From Actinacidiphila paucisporea (lineage in GTDB: Bacteria; Actinomycetota; Actinomycetes; Streptomycetales; Streptomycetaceae), in contig NZ_FRBI01000020.1 of the NCBI RefSeq assembly GCF_900142575.1, positions 62,001 to 126,000 on the forward strand: DNA of 64,000 bases, in the 5' to 3' direction. The position numbers were made by a program, and so were the translations under genes. Each line of letters starts with the position of its first letter. Positions within the stretch are counted from its first letter, which is position 1. Positions 26,433-34,827 of the stretch are shown here, one piece after another. Below the pieces are notes generated by a model, which had not been told where the DNA came from, did not search any database, and saw nothing but the letters and a program-made list of their open reading frames with translations.

Positions 26433-27736
26433 TGCCCGAGGTCGTCGGCGGCCCGCCCGGCGCCGAGGCGGCGCGGCGGGCCGCCTCGGCCGTCTGGCGG
26501 ATCGAGTCCGCACGGATCGTCGGGGCGCTGGCCCGTTACACCGGGGACTTCGCGCTCGCCGAGGACGTCGCGCAGGAGGCGCTGGCCGAGGCGCTGGTCA
26601 GCTGGACGCGCGACGGTGCGCCGGCCAATCCGGTGGGCTGGCTGCTGGCGACCGCACGGCGGCGGGCCATCGACGCCTTCCGCCGCAGGTCGGCGCTCGA
26701 CGCGCGGTACGCCCTGCTCGCGGGCCGGCTGGCCGAGGGCGAGTTCAGTTCGGGCGTGCAGACCGGGCCCGGGCGGGTGGACGACCTGCCGTGGGACCCC
26801 GACCGGGTCGACGACGACGTCCTCGCGCTGATGTTCACCGCCTGCCACCCGGTGCTCTCGCCCGAGGCCCGGGTGGCGCTCACGCTGCGCGTGGTGGGCG
26901 GCCTGTCCACCGAGGAGGTCGCCCGTGCCTTCCTGGTGACCACCCCGACCGTCCAGGCCCGGATCACCCGGGCGAAGAAGACGATCGCCGCGGCGGGCGT
27001 ACCGTTCGAACTGCCGCCGCCCGAGGAGCGGCGCGAGCGGCTCGGTGCCGTCCTGAGCGTGCTGTACGTGATCTTCACCGAGGGCTCGACCGCGACGGCC
27101 GGCGACCGCCTGCTGCGGCCCGACCTCGCGTACGAGGCGGTCCGGCTGGCCCGGACGCTGGCCGCCCTGCTGCCCGCCGAGCCGGAGGTCCACGGGCTGC
27201 TCGCGCTCTTCGAGCTCACCGCCGCGCGCTTCCCGGCGCGTACGGGGTCCGACGGGGAGCCGGTGCTCCTGGAGGACCAGGACCGGCGCCGGTGGGACCG
27301 GTCGGCGATCCGCCGCGGTCTCGCCGGCGTCGGGAAGGCCGTCGGCGCCGGGCGGGGCCTGGGGCCGTACGGCCTGCAGGCCGCGATCGCCGCCTGCCAC
27401 GCGACGGCGCCCTCGGTGCGGGAAACGGACTGGGAGCGGGTGGTGCTCCTCTACGAGGCGCTCGGCCGGGTGGCCCCCTCGCCCGTCGTCGAGCTCAACC
27501 GGGCCGTGGCCGTCGCGATGGCCGGCGGACCACGGCAGGCGCTGGACGTCGTGGACGAACTGGCCGTGTCCGGCCGCCTGTCGGGGTCGTACCTGCTGCC
27601 GAGCGTGCGCGGCGAGCTGCTCACCCGCCTCGGCCGCACCTCCGAGGCGCGGGCCGAGCTGGAACTGGCCGCCCGGCTGTGCGGCAACGCCCGGGAGCGG
27701 TCCGTGCTGCTGCGCAAGGCGGCGGCGCTGGAGTGA
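26432..27736 (+). CDS. ECF42-type sigma factor with TPR-like C-terminal extension
   Basis: 434 residues. Region 2 is ARYTGDFALAEDVAQEALAE; region 4 is LTLRVVGGLSTEEVARAFLV followed by TTPTVQARITRAKKTI. The long C-terminal part (about 200-434) contains LSVLYVIFTEGS, LEDQDRRRWDR and helical repeats typical of ECF42 (DUF6596 plus TPR-like). In studied ECF42 systems the extension is needed for activity and the DGPF partner is under its control. The ATG at 26432 overlaps the DGPF stop. Confidence 0.93.
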   Translation: MPEVVGGPPGAEAARRAASAVWRIESARIVGALARYTGDFALAEDVAQEALAEALVSWTRDGAPANPVGWLLATARRRAIDAFRRRSALDARYALLAGRLAEGEFSSGVQTGPGRVDDLPWDPDRVDDDVLALMFTACHPVLSPEARVALTLRVVGGLSTEEVARAFLVTTPTVQARITRAKKTIAAAGVPFELPPPEERRERLGAVLSVLYVIFTEGSTATAGDRLLRPDLAYEAVRLARTLAALLPAEPEVHGLLALFELTAARFPARTGSDGEPVLLEDQDRRRWDRSAIRRGLAGVGKAVGAGRGLGPYGLQAAIAACHATAPSVRETDWERVVLLYEALGRVAPSPVVELNRAVAVAMAGGPRQALDVVDELAVSGRLSGSYLLPSVRGELLTRLGRTSEARAELELAARLCGNARERSVLLRKAAALE

Positions 27737-27802
27737 GGCGCGCGGCGGGCACAGCGGATCGGGAGAACGAGGCGCGCGGGCGGCACCGGGATCGGGAGAA
27801 GT
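27735..27802 (+). repeat. Imperfect 34-bp tandem repeat
   Basis: Two 34-bp units, starting GAGGCGCGCGG at 27735 and GAGGCGCGCGGG at 27769, both ending in GATCGGGAGAA. The first unit overlaps the stop of the ECF42 gene. A shorter repeat of GAAGTGGGCC follows at about 27797 and 27822. Confidence 0.6.
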
Positions 27803-27867
27803 GGGCCAGGAAATCGTCGCGGAAGTGGGCCTGAATATCGGCCCACACAGCCGGTACCGTCACCGGT

Positions 27868-29139
27868 ATGACAACCCGATCGCAGCGCCGCCTGGCCCTG
27901 GCCCAACTCGCCAACTCCGTTGGCGACGGCGCCTTCTACGTGACGTCGGCGCTGTACTTCACCCGGGTCGCGGGACTGTCCCCCGCCCGGGTGGGACTCG
28001 GGCTCACACTCGCCTGGGCCTTCGGCTCGCTGGTCGGCGTACCGCTCGGCCGGGTCGCCGACCGGCGCGGGCCGCGCGGCACCTCGGTGCTGCTGGCGCT
28101 GGCCACCTCGGCCGCGGTCGGCTCCTTCCTGCTGGTGCGGGGCTTCGCCTTCTTCGTCGCCGCCGCCTGCCTGTACACCGCCGCGCAGTCCGGTCTGGCG
28201 GCGTCCCGGCAGGCCCTGCTGGCCCGGCTGGTTCCGGCCGGTGAGCGGACCGGGCTGCTGGCGCGGCTCCAGTCGACGCTGAACGGCGGTCTCGCGGTCG
28301 GCGCGGCCCTCGGCGGGCTCGCCCTGAGCGCCGGGACGGCCGCGGCCTACCGGGGCGCGCTCGCCCTGGACGCGGTGTGCTTCCTCGCCTGCGCGCTGCT
28401 CCTGACGCGGCTGCCGAGGACGGCACCGAACGCGACGGCGGTACCGGAGGCGGTGCCGGTGGCCGGCGCGGAGCGGACCCCGCGCGAGGGGATACTCCGG
28501 GACCGGCCGTACGTGCTCGTCACGCTGCTCAACGCGATCCTCATGCTCCGGCTGCCGCTGCTCAGCCTGGTGCTGCCGCTGTGGATCACCGAGCACACCG
28601 AGGCCCCGGCGTGGGTGGCGTCCGGCCTGTTCGTCCTCAACACCCTCGCGGTCACGCTGTTCCAGGTGCGGGCGGCGCGCGGCATCGCCGGGCTCGGCAG
28701 CGCGCTGCGGGCGGTACGGCTGTCAGGGCTGGTGATGCTCGCCTGCTGCGCGGTCTTCGCCCTGTCGGCGGGTCGCTCGGCGGGGCCGGCCACGGCGATC
28801 CTGGTGGCGGGCGCGGTATTGCAGGTGGTCGCCGAGATGCAGCAGTCGGCGGGCTCCTGGCAGCTCTCCTTCGACCTGGCCCCGCCGGAGCGCATCGGCG
28901 AATACCAGGGCTTCTACGGCACCAGCGTGACCGTCGCCCGCACCCTGGGGCCGCTGGTGCTGACCACCATGCTGCTGGACTGGGGCACACCGGGCTGGCT
29001 GCTGCTCGGCGGGCTGATGACGGTGGCGGCCTACGCCACCGGCCCGGCCGCGCGCCGTGCCGACCGGCACCGCGCGGCTCGTGCCGCGGTCGGCGACGAC
29101 GGTCCCGTACGGGACGCCGAACTGCCGCAGCCGGCCTGA
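27868..29139 (+). CDS. MFS transporter
   Basis: A 423-residue polytopic protein with 10-12 predicted helices. The loop 2-3 motif is GRVADRRGPRG, the typical MFS signature, and an N-terminal QRRLALAQLANSVGDGAFY opens the first helix. Closest in shape to the drug-efflux branch. ATG 27868 has no clear ribosome site and sits only about 130 bp from the previous gene. The MmcQ/YjbR gene follows 22 bp downstream and may be cotranscribed. Confidence 0.88.
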   Translation: MTTRSQRRLALAQLANSVGDGAFYVTSALYFTRVAGLSPARVGLGLTLAWAFGSLVGVPLGRVADRRGPRGTSVLLALATSAAVGSFLLVRGFAFFVAAACLYTAAQSGLAASRQALLARLVPAGERTGLLARLQSTLNGGLAVGAALGGLALSAGTAAAYRGALALDAVCFLACALLLTRLPRTAPNATAVPEAVPVAGAERTPREGILRDRPYVLVTLLNAILMLRLPLLSLVLPLWITEHTEAPAWVASGLFVLNTLAVTLFQVRAARGIAGLGSALRAVRLSGLVMLACCAVFALSAGRSAGPATAILVAGAVLQVVAEMQQSAGSWQLSFDLAPPERIGEYQGFYGTSVTVARTLGPLVLTTMLLDWGTPGWLLLGGLMTVAAYATGPAARRADRHRAARAAVGDDGPVRDAELPQPA

Positions 29140-29161
29140 CCGGCGAGGCAGACTGACCCCC

Positions 29162-29542
29162 ATGACACCTGACGCACTCAAGGCCGTCTGCCTGGGACTG
29201 AACGGGGCGGTCGAGACCTTCCCCTTCACCGCGGAGACCTCCGTCTTCAAGGTCGGCGGGAAGGTTTTCGCCATCACCGCCCTGGACGCCGACCCCCTGA
29301 GCGTGAGCCTGAAGTGCGATCCCGAGATCGCGGTGCGGCTGCGGGCCGCCCATCCGGAGATCACCGGCGGCTGGCACCTCAACAAGCGCCACTGGAACAC
29401 GGTGCGCCTCGACGGATCGCTGCCCGACGGGCTGGTCCACGAGATGATCGAGGACTCCTACGATCTGATCGTCGCCAAGCTCCCGCGCGCCCAGCAACTG
29501 CTGCTGGACTGGCCCGGCGTGCGCAGGCCCGACGAGCCCTGA
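29162..29542 (+). CDS. MmcQ/YjbR family protein
   Basis: 126 residues. The family pattern is complete: ETFPFTAETSVFKVGGKVFA near the start, LKCDPEIAVRLRAAHPEI, GWHLNKRHWNTV and a C-terminal helix EMIEDSYDLIVAKLP. YjbR-type proteins have a double-wing fold proposed to bind DNA; their cellular role is unclear. No strong ribosome site is seen, and coupling to the MFS gene is likely. Confidence 0.92.
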   Translation: MTPDALKAVCLGLNGAVETFPFTAETSVFKVGGKVFAITALDADPLSVSLKCDPEIAVRLRAAHPEITGGWHLNKRHWNTVRLDGSLPDGLVHEMIEDSYDLIVAKLPRAQQLLLDWPGVRRPDEP

Positions 29543-29554
29543 GGGCCGGACCGG

Positions 29555-29576
29555 CCGGGCCCGGGCGCGGGCCCGG
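29555..29576 (+). terminator. Hairpin after the MmcQ/YjbR gene
   Basis: A 9-bp perfect stem (CCGGGCCCG with its complement) and GGCG loop, 12 bases after the stop. Confidence 0.55.
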
Positions 29577-29795
29577 GCGGGTTCGGCGAGGCGGCGGGAG
29601 AGTGGCGCACCGCCTTGCCTCGAAAGTGGCCCACACGGAGGGGACACCCGACGCATACGGTCGAGAACACGGCGCATCGAATGCCCTGCCGACCCAGGCG
29701 GGCATCTGTGTGCTCGACCGCCGCCGTGCCGCCTTCGCGGGACCCCGCGGCGGCCGCCCGCATCGTGTCAGACAGCCCCAGGAAGGAGGCCCACA

Positions 29796-30455
29796 GTGGC
29801 CCCCACCCCGCTCGACGCCCTCCCGTTTCCCCGTAGTGCCACGGCCGCCGCAGCCCTGGAGGTGGCCACCGCCTACCACTCCCCCGCGCTGCTGAACCAT
29901 TCGCTGCGCGCCTACGTGTGGGCGGCCGCACGCGGCACGGCGGAAGGCATCGCCTTCGACCCGGAGCTGCTCTACGTCGCCGCGCTCTTCCACGACCTCG
30001 GGCTGGTGCCGGCCTTCGACAGCCACACCGTCGCGTTCGAGGAGGCCGGCGGCCACCTCGCACGGGTCTTCGCGGCCGGCGCCGGATGGCCGGCCGAGCG
30101 GCGTACGCGCCTGTCGGACGTGATCGTCCGGCACATGTGGCCGCGGGTGGAGGTGTCCGACGACCCCGAGGGACACCTGCTGTCCCGGGCCACCGCCACC
30201 GAGATCGTCGGCAAGGGCGCCGACGAGCACCCGCCCGCCTTCCGCGCCGAGGTGCTGGCACGCTACCCCCGGCTGGACCTCACCGCGCAGTTCCTGGCCT
30301 GCTTCCAGGACCAGGCGGCACGTAAACCCGACAGTTCCGCGGCGCGCGCGGTGGGGGCGGGCCTCGCGCAGAAAATGGCCGCCGATCCGCAGGCCGCTGA
30401 CACGGGAGCGCCCCCGCCTCCCGCGCCGGGGCGCGCGCCGGCCGGGCACGGGTGA
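29796..30455 (+). CDS. HD-domain hydrolase, cyanamide-hydratase-like
   Basis: 219 residues. Metal-binding pattern: NHSLR (His35), FHDLG (His66-Asp67), FDSH (His77) and VRHMWP further on. This matches the HD-domain proteins annotated as cyanamide hydratase-like phosphohydrolases in actinobacteria; the true substrate is unknown. GTG 29796 is well supported by GGAGG six bases upstream. The last 40 residues are Pro/Ala-rich and probably disordered. Confidence 0.88.
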   Translation: MAPTPLDALPFPRSATAAAALEVATAYHSPALLNHSLRAYVWAAARGTAEGIAFDPELLYVAALFHDLGLVPAFDSHTVAFEEAGGHLARVFAAGAGWPAERRTRLSDVIVRHMWPRVEVSDDPEGHLLSRATATEIVGKGADEHPPAFRAEVLARYPRLDLTAQFLACFQDQAARKPDSSAARAVGAGLAQKMAADPQAADTGAPPPPAPGRAPAGHG

Positions 30456-30494
30456 CGATGGTAGGTGGGGGCGCCGTCGAGGACCGGGAGAGGC

Positions 30495-32432
30495 ATGAGT
30501 GACGCCGGAGCCGGAATGCCTGCCGCAGAGGACTACCTGCCCATCGCGGAGCACGGCCTCATCGGGGACCTGCGGACGGTGGCGCTGGTGGGCACCGACA
30601 GCCGGATCGACTGGTTCTGCGCACCGCGCTTCGACTCGCCGAGCATCTTCGGGTCCCTGCTCGACGCGCGCAAGGGCGGGCACTGGACCATCAGCCCGAT
30701 GTGCGAGCAGGCATCGGGCCAGCAGTTCTACTTCCCCGAGACGAACATCCTGATCACCCGGATGCTCACCGAGGACGGCATCGTCGAGATCCAGGACTTC
30801 ATGCCCCTGGTGCGCGAGCACGATCCCGACCACAGGCAGCAGCTGGTGCGGCGGGTGGTCGGAGTGCGCGGCCGGCTGAGGATGCAGATGCGCATCGCCC
30901 CGCGCCTGGACTACGGCCGCGCTCCGCACCGGACCGACGTCCTGCCGGCCGGCGTCCGCTTCCGCGGCGACAGCCTCACCGTGAGCGTGGACAGCGACGT
31001 GCCGCTGCGGGCCGACGGCGACGATGCGTACGGGCAGTTCCTGGTCGGGCAGGGTCAGAGCATGGTCTTCGTCCTGCACACCGCGGACACCTCGGACGAC
31101 GCGGACACCACGGGCACCACGGGCGGCGCCGACGGCGCCGACCCCGTCGCCCCGCCGGACGGTGACGCCGTCGACGCGCTCTTCAACGCCACCGCCGCGT
31201 TCTGGCACCGCTGGCTGCACCAGTGCACCTACACCGGGCGCTGGCGGGAGATGGTGCACCGTTCGGCCCTGACGCTGAAGCTGCTCACCCACGAGCCCAC
31301 CGGCGCGATCGTGGCGGCGCCGACGCTGGGTCTGCCCGAGAAGCTCGGCGGCGAGCGCAACTGGGACTACCGCTACGTCTGGATCCGCGACGCCGCCTTC
31401 TCGCTCTACGCCCTGCTGCGGCTCGGCTTCACCGACGAGGCGCAGGGGTTCATCAAGTGGCTGACGGCCTGCCTGCGCAGGACGGACGGCAACGAGTACG
31501 GCCCGCTGCGGGTGCTGTACTCGATCGACGGGCGGGCGCGGCTGCCCGAGCACGTCCTGGACCACTTCGAGGGCTACCGCGGCTCCCGCCCGGTACGGGT
31601 CGGCAATGACGCGACCGACCAGCTCCAGCTGGACATCTACGGTGAACTCATCGACTCCATCTACCTGTTCAACAAATACAGCGTCGGCATCTCGCACGAC
31701 AGCTGGATGGACCTGTGCTTCATCACGGACTGGCTGCTGGACAACTGGGACCGGCCCGACGAGGGGATCTGGGAGACCCGGGCCGGGCGGCAGAACCACA
31801 CGTACTCGCGGCTGATGTGCTGGGTCGCCGTCGAGCGGATGACCCGGATGGCCCGCCAGCGCGGGCTGCCCGGCGACCTGGTGCGCTGGGACCTCGCCCG
31901 GGACAGGATCTACCGGGAGATCATCGAGCACGGCTGGAACGAGGACGCCGGCACCTTCGTCCAGCGCCTCGACGGCAGGCCGCGGCCGCCCGGCGCGGAA
32001 GGGGCGGGGCAGCCGGAGCAGTCCGGCCGGCCGCGCCCGGTGGTCGACGCGGCCCTGCTGCTCATGCCGATGGTGAAGTTCCTCTCGCCGGCCGACCCCC
32101 GGTACCGCTCCACGATGGACGCCATCGAGGAACAACTCGTCATGGACAGCCTGGTCTACCGGTACGACCCGACGATGTCGCCCGACGGGCTCGCCGGTGC
32201 GGAGGGCACCTTCTCCATCTGCTCCTTCTGGTGGGTGGAGGCGCTGACCCGCTCCGGGCAGATCGAGAAGGCCAGGCTCGCGCTGGAGAAGACCTTCACC
32301 TACGCCAACCACCTCGGTCTGTACGCCGAGCAGATCGGCGTGACCGGCGAGCACCTGGGCAACTTCCCGCAGGCGTTCACCCATCTCGCGCTGATCAGCG
32401 CCGCGTTCAACCTCGACCGCGCCCTGCACTGA
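30495..32432 (+). CDS. GH15 family glycoside hydrolase (glucoamylase/trehalase-like)
   Basis: A 645-residue cytosolic enzyme without signal peptide. The N-terminal beta domain begins YLPIAEHGLIGDLRTVALVG; the alpha/alpha barrel carries NWDYRYVWIRDA (about residue 288) and GAEGTFSICSFWW (about 567) with the catalytic acids of this family. Related actinobacterial enzymes hydrolyse trehalose or short alpha-glucans. ATG 30495 is preferred, with GGGAGAGG just upstream; an in-frame GTG at 30465 is a weaker alternative. A Thr/Asp/Gly-rich insertion near residues 205-225 is probably a surface loop. Confidence 0.92.
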   Translation: MSDAGAGMPAAEDYLPIAEHGLIGDLRTVALVGTDSRIDWFCAPRFDSPSIFGSLLDARKGGHWTISPMCEQASGQQFYFPETNILITRMLTEDGIVEIQDFMPLVREHDPDHRQQLVRRVVGVRGRLRMQMRIAPRLDYGRAPHRTDVLPAGVRFRGDSLTVSVDSDVPLRADGDDAYGQFLVGQGQSMVFVLHTADTSDDADTTGTTGGADGADPVAPPDGDAVDALFNATAAFWHRWLHQCTYTGRWREMVHRSALTLKLLTHEPTGAIVAAPTLGLPEKLGGERNWDYRYVWIRDAAFSLYALLRLGFTDEAQGFIKWLTACLRRTDGNEYGPLRVLYSIDGRARLPEHVLDHFEGYRGSRPVRVGNDATDQLQLDIYGELIDSIYLFNKYSVGISHDSWMDLCFITDWLLDNWDRPDEGIWETRAGRQNHTYSRLMCWVAVERMTRMARQRGLPGDLVRWDLARDRIYREIIEHGWNEDAGTFVQRLDGRPRPPGAEGAGQPEQSGRPRPVVDAALLLMPMVKFLSPADPRYRSTMDAIEEQLVMDSLVYRYDPTMSPDGLAGAEGTFSICSFWWVEALTRSGQIEKARLALEKTFTYANHLGLYAEQIGVTGEHLGNFPQAFTHLALISAAFNLDRALH

Positions 32433-32442
32433 AACGCCCGGG

Positions 32443-32475
32443 CCACCGGCCCGACCAGCAGCGCGGGCCGGGTGG
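32443..32475 (+). terminator. Terminator after the GH15 gene
   Basis: CCACCGGCCCG pairs with CGGGCCGGGTGG with one bulged G; ten-base loop, ten bases after the stop. Confidence 0.55.
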
Positions 32476-32586
32476 CGAACGAACCAGCTCTTGAACCCCC
32501 GGCTATCCGCACGTCGGTTCCAGGACGCCGCGGCGCAAGGTTGCAGCACCAGGGTCGGGTCTGCCACCTCGACCCGAAGGAACCGA

Positions 32587-34761
32587 ATGTCCGACCTGTC
32601 CCGCAGAAAATTCCTGGGCGCCGCCGCCACCGTCACCGGTGCGGCCGCCGTGGGTGCCGCGACGCCCGCTGCCGCCGCGGCGGCTCCCGGGCACGGCGAC
32701 GAGCACGCCCACCCGAGCGGCCACACCGGTCACCGGCACGGTGACATCCGCGACATCGAGCACGTCGTCGTGATCATGCAGGAGAACCGCAGCTTCGACC
32801 ACTACTTCGGTTCCCTCAAGGGCGTTCGCGGCTTCGGCGACCGTTCGGCGATCCGGCTGCCCGGCGGGGCGTCCGTCTGGGAGCAGCCGAAGACGCCGAC
32901 GGAGGGTGCGCCGACGCAGTACCCGTGGCGGCTGAGCGGCGCGAAGTCCTGGAGCGGCGACACCCCGCCGAGCGCGGAACTCGGCGCGGCCAACTACGGC
33001 GGCACCAGCCACGGATGGACCGACCAGCACGGCGCCTGGTACGGCGGCCTCATGAACGGCTGGTACTACGCCAAGGGCGGCCCGACCACTCTCGGCTACC
33101 TCGACCGCAGGGACCTTCCGTTCCACTACGCCCTCGCCGACGCCTACACGGTGGGCGACGCGTACCACTGCTCGGTGCTCAGCGCGACCGGCCCGAACCG
33201 CACCTACCTGTGGGGCGGCACGATCAACGCCGACAGGAAGCACGGGACTTTCACGGCCAACGACGGCGGTGACGAGCGCGACAGGTTCCTGCCCTGGGAG
33301 TCCTACGCCGAGACGCTCCAGAAGGCGGGCGCGAGCTGGCGGGTCTACCAGTGCGAGGACGACTACGGCGACAACGGCCTCGAGTACTTCAACACCTTCG
33401 CCAGGGTCGACCCCACCCAGGGCGGCACGGCCGCACCGGGGAACGTCTACTACGACAACGGCGTCAAGAACGTCCCCGAGCCGGCCACCGGGCTCGCGGG
33501 CAACGCCGACAACATCAACGCCGCGATCCGCGCCGACGTGCTGAACGGCACGCTGCCGCAGGTCAGCTGGGTCGTCAACAACCAGTTCTTCTCGGAGCAC
33601 CCGGTCACCGCCCCGAGCAACGGCGCGTACTTCCTGCGCGGAGTGCTCGACGCGCTCAACGCCGACCCGGACGTCTTCAACTCGACCCTGGTGATCATCA
33701 ACTACGACGAGAACGACGGCCAGTTCGACCATGTCGCGCCGCCGGTCCCGGCGCCGGGCGAGAGCGACGAGTTCGTGTCCGGCACCATGAGCCAGTACGG
33801 CGTCACCGAGCCGCTCCCGGTCGGCCTCGGCTTCCGGGTGCCGCTGATCCTCATCTCGCCCTGGACCCGCGGCGGTTGGGTGACCTCCGAGGTCTCCGAC
33901 CACACCTCGGTCATCCAGTTCCTGGAGAAGTGGACCACCGCGCTCGGGACGCCGGCCATCTCCCCCAACATCAGCAAGTGGCGCCGCAAGGTCTCCGGCG
34001 ACCTCACGAGCGCCTTCGACTTCGGCTCGCCGGTCTACGGGCTGCCGCACCTGCCCGACACCGGCGAACTGATCCCGGAGACCCGCTACACCCCGCTGCC
34101 GGGCGACAACACGATGCCCACCCAGGAGAAGGGCACGAAGCGGGCCCGCCCGCTTCCTTACCAGCCCAACGCCCAGCTCACCGGTTTCGCCCACGGCAGT
34201 GCGACGCTGGCCTTCAGCAACGACGCGCCGTTCGTCACCAAGGCCAGCCACTTCACCGTCTACAACAACCTGGGCGGCTTCCCGACGCTGGCCGAGTACC
34301 CGTCGAGGTTCCCGGGCCAGTACACCGTCGGCGCCAAGGGCACGGCCACCGGCGTCGGCCCTGTCGGCTCAGCCGAGGGCGACACCGCGTACGACCTGAC
34401 CGTCACCGGACCGAACCGGTTCCTGCGCCGCTTCGTCGGCGACACCGCCACCGCCGGCAAGGACCTCGTCGTGGAGGTGGCCTACTACGACGGCAGGGCG
34501 GCGGGGCACCCGAAGCTGACGCTGACGCTCCACAACAACGGCCGCACGCCGGTGACCTTCACCGGCAGGCACGACCACTACGTCTCCTGCCCCCCGGAGC
34601 GGCTGCGGGTCGCCCCTGGCAGCCGGAAGACGTGGGTGGTCGACGCGGTGGACGTCAGCGACGGGTGGTACGACGTGACCGTCACGGCCGACAGCGACGA
34701 CGCCTGGTCGCAGCGGTTCACCGGCCACCTGGAGACCGGCAGGGCCAGCGTCACCGGCTGA
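32587..34761 (+). CDS. Tat-exported phosphocholine-specific phospholipase C
   Basis: 724 residues. Classic Tat signal SRRKFLGA followed by an Ala-rich h-region (to about residue 34). The phosphoesterase domain has HVVVIMQENRSFDHYFG near the N-terminus, INYDENDGQFDHVAPP and ISPWTRGGWV. Two C-terminal repeats of the bacterial phospholipase C domain follow (FTVYNNLGGFPTLAEYPSRF and LTLHNNGRTPVTF). The enzyme would split phospholipid head groups outside the cell, a phosphate-scavenging role in streptomycetes. ATG 32587 has AAGGAA upstream and starts the Tat motif. A clear terminator follows. Confidence 0.94.
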   Translation: MSDLSRRKFLGAAATVTGAAAVGAATPAAAAAAPGHGDEHAHPSGHTGHRHGDIRDIEHVVVIMQENRSFDHYFGSLKGVRGFGDRSAIRLPGGASVWEQPKTPTEGAPTQYPWRLSGAKSWSGDTPPSAELGAANYGGTSHGWTDQHGAWYGGLMNGWYYAKGGPTTLGYLDRRDLPFHYALADAYTVGDAYHCSVLSATGPNRTYLWGGTINADRKHGTFTANDGGDERDRFLPWESYAETLQKAGASWRVYQCEDDYGDNGLEYFNTFARVDPTQGGTAAPGNVYYDNGVKNVPEPATGLAGNADNINAAIRADVLNGTLPQVSWVVNNQFFSEHPVTAPSNGAYFLRGVLDALNADPDVFNSTLVIINYDENDGQFDHVAPPVPAPGESDEFVSGTMSQYGVTEPLPVGLGFRVPLILISPWTRGGWVTSEVSDHTSVIQFLEKWTTALGTPAISPNISKWRRKVSGDLTSAFDFGSPVYGLPHLPDTGELIPETRYTPLPGDNTMPTQEKGTKRARPLPYQPNAQLTGFAHGSATLAFSNDAPFVTKASHFTVYNNLGGFPTLAEYPSRFPGQYTVGAKGTATGVGPVGSAEGDTAYDLTVTGPNRFLRRFVGDTATAGKDLVVEVAYYDGRAAGHPKLTLTLHNNGRTPVTFTGRHDHYVSCPPERLRVAPGSRKTWVVDAVDVSDGWYDVTVTADSDDAWSQRFTGHLETGRASVTG

Positions 34762-34772
34762 CCCGGCACGAC

Positions 34773-34827
34773 CGCGACCGGCACCTCCCACCGCACCGGG
34801 GGGACGGTGGGAGGCCGGCCGGTCGCG
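34773..34827. terminator. Bidirectional terminator between phospholipase C and gltD
   Basis: Outer stem CGCGACCGG/CCGGTCGCG and inner stem CCTCCCACCG/CGGTGGGAGG separated by small bulges. It abuts the gltD stop. Confidence 0.8.

Noticed and set aside
32433..32586. A PHO-box-like pair of GTTC repeats upstream of the phospholipase C gene
   Set aside because: The two units are 12 bases apart instead of the 11-base spacing of PHO boxes, and match poorly after GTTC.
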